From Candidatus Kapaibacterium sp. (GTDB lineage: Bacteria; Bacteroidota; Ignavibacteria; Kapaibacteriales; UBA2268), in NCBI GenBank assembly GCA_026390695.1, contig JAPLFL010000095.1:1-64000 (forward strand): a stretch of 64,000 nucleotides of DNA, read 5' to 3'. The notes under the pieces were generated by a model that did not search any database, was not told the origin of the DNA, and saw only the letters and a program-made list of their open reading frames with translations. The position numbers were made by a program, and so were the translations under genes. Below, piece by piece: positions 63,275-64,000 of this stretch (position 1 is its first letter; every line of letters starts with the position of its first letter).

Positions 63275-63357
63275 TAAACTATTAAAAATGTACCCAAACG
63301 ATCATAAAATCATATTGACGTTTGACCATCTTTATTATTTGATTTTAATAAAAAAAA

Positions 63358-63455
63358 TGGTCAAGTTTACCAAGGCGCTCTAAGAACGAACCGACCGTTG
63401 CTTTCTTCCGAACCTGGCGGGGTTAGGCAAGTCTTAGACGCAAGGGACTTGACCA
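63358..63455 (-). ncRNA. ffs: Small signal recognition particle RNA (4.5S)
   Basis: About 98 nt on the minus strand. The conserved Ffh-binding core reads CCAGGTTCGGAAGAAAGCAA: an apical GGAA-type loop with the asymmetric internal bulge. The 5' end TGGTCAAGT pairs perfectly with the 3' end ACTTGACCA, giving the long closed hairpin of the small bacterial SRP RNA. The 3' arm runs straight into a T-tract (complement of 63351-63357), so the end stem also serves as terminator. It pairs with Ffh to target membrane proteins. Confidence 0.9.
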
Positions 63456-63467
63456 AATTTTCAGTTA

Positions 63468-63498
63468 CAAAATTAAGTATTTTTTATGAAACATGCAA
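63468..63498 (-). promoter_or_regulatory. Promoter of SRP RNA
   Basis: On the minus strand TTG (63498-63496), 20 bases, then TAATTTTG (63475-63468), 12 bases before the predicted RNA end. It is divergent from the tRNA-Arg promoter and has the same spacing. Confidence 0.65.
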
Positions 63499-63504
63499 GA
63501 AAAA

Positions 63505-63536
63505 TTTGCATAAATGAAAAAAAAACCTTAATTTTG
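63505..63536 (+). promoter_or_regulatory. Promoter of tRNA-Arg
   Basis: TTTG (63505-63508), 20 bases, then TAATTTTG (63529-63536). The tRNA begins 30 bases downstream. It has the same box sequence and spacing as the yceD-fab promoter at 35474-35505. Confidence 0.7.
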
Positions 63537-63566
63537 TAATCTTGTCTATCCACAAGATATGAATAT

Positions 63567-63640
<74 letters not shown>

Positions 63641-63684
63641 CGGTTATAGAAAGTAGAAGGTAGAAGAAGGAAGAAGAATTAGGA

Positions 63685-63716
63685 AAAGCCAGAGTGAATC
63701 TGGTTTTTTTTATTTT
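63685..63716 (+). terminator. Terminator of tRNA-Arg
   Basis: AAAGCCAGA (63685-63693) pairs with TCTGGTTTT (63699-63707), with one G-T pair, a 5-nt loop and a run of T. It is preceded by a purine-rich stretch (63645-63681). Confidence 0.8.
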
Positions 63717-63807
63717 TGGAACTTAATACAAAATATTAATTCGTATTTGTTTTAATTTTGCTTAATTTTGTAAATCAGTTAAAATTTGTTTTAAATTGAA
63801 AGATAAA

Positions 63808-64000
63808 ATGTTTCAGTCTTATTTCAAAGCCATTCAAGAAAAATATCTTTCTGATAATGAAAGTTCTGAGCATACGTTTAGAACTGCACTTGAAAACCTA
63901 TTGAAAGAATTTGAATCTCAGAATTCTAAGCGAAATTTGAATATAAAACATGAGCCTCTCAAACAAAATGATAGTGGTCGTCCTGATTTCAAAGTATCGA
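63808..64000 (+). CDS. Start of a probable type ISP restriction-modification/N6-DNA methylase protein, cut by window end
   Basis: Only about 64 residues are visible. They match the N-terminal pattern of large type ISP-like restriction-methylase proteins: FQSYFKAIQEKYL, then EHTFRTALENLLKEFES, then a segment ending in NDSGRPDFKV, where the Asp is part of a nuclease-like fold in this family. The methylase and helicase parts would lie beyond the window. ATG at 63808 with weak upstream signal. The assignment rests on the short N-terminus only. Confidence 0.55.
   Translation, partial: MFQSYFKAIQEKYLSDNESSEHTFRTALENLLKEFESQNSKRNLNIKHEPLKQNDSGRPDFKVS

Noticed and set aside
63099-63383. Plus-strand open frame over the rng start and SRP RNA
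   Set aside because: It is antisense to rng and runs into the SRP RNA; no protein features.
63645-63681. Purine-only stretch between tRNA-Arg and its terminator
   Set aside because: Low-complexity AGAAGG-like sequence; no pairing partner or known motif, so no function is claimed.

Overview
This is a gene-dense, AT-rich bacterial chromosome segment. It most resembles the Bacteroidota-Chlorobiota group, perhaps a Kapabacteria- or Ignavibacteria-like lineage; that placement is inference. The support is: several secreted proteins with type IX secretion (T9SS) C-terminal sorting domains and HYDIN/choice-of-anchor-D repeats; promoter-like sites of the form TTTG-N19/20-TAnnTTTG upstream of two tRNAs, the SRP RNA and the fatty-acid operon; ThyX-type thymidylate synthase; and a Bacteroidota-like set of housekeeping genes. 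No phage, CRISPR array, rRNA operon or transposase gene is visible.

Layout. 1-5.4 kb: a truncated unknown gene, a 2-oxoacid dehydrogenase E2, a LolA-like protein, ThyX and a LiaF-like membrane protein. 5.5-11.3 kb: trpS, a KdsC-type phosphatase, two small envelope proteins (YtxH, DUF948-like), murB and a thioredoxin-like T9SS cargo. 11.3-13.6 kb: a repeat-rich intergenic stretch, then the tRNA-Gln/prs/rplY unit. 13.8-23 kb: sialidase-like T9SS cargo, pth, a 1206-residue T9SS cargo, and a translationally coupled OmpA-family protein. 23-30.5 kb: folB-folK-dnaG, uvrA, a dCMP deaminase with a lipoprotein, and an orphan response regulator. 31-35.4 kb: dnaX, bcp, a TatD DNase fused in frame to an outer-membrane barrel, and upp. 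35.5-42.6 kb: yceD-rpmF-plsX-fabH-fabD-fabG-acpP-fabF, then rnc. 42.6-47.1 kb: gcvPB, xseA and a CCA-adding-type enzyme. 47.1-52.7 kb: a minus-strand run of 5'-nucleotidase, threonine aldolase, thioesterase, GH3 hexosaminidase and rfbB. 52.7-57.2 kb: a sugar kinase, an interrupted repeat, punA, a beta-helix T9SS cargo and a hypothetical protein. 57.3-64 kb: glnA, the rng-dxr-rseP run, SRP RNA and tRNA-Arg divergently arranged, and the start of a probable type ISP restriction-modification gene.

Most of the window is core metabolism, information processing and envelope building. The least ordinary signals are four. (1) The TatD-outer-membrane-barrel reading frame has a well-placed internal Shine-Dalgarno and ATG at the junction. 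(2) A 129-bp element with 15-bp terminal inverted repeats sits inside a palindromic repeat with a 6-bp target duplication, and an intact paralogue of the empty site lies 42 kb away in the same window. (3) A copy of that palindromic repeat lies in frame inside the purine nucleoside phosphorylase gene. (4) Two genes, rnc and a secreted hypothetical, have no ATG/GTG/TTG at their expected N-terminus and appear to start at ATT and ATA.
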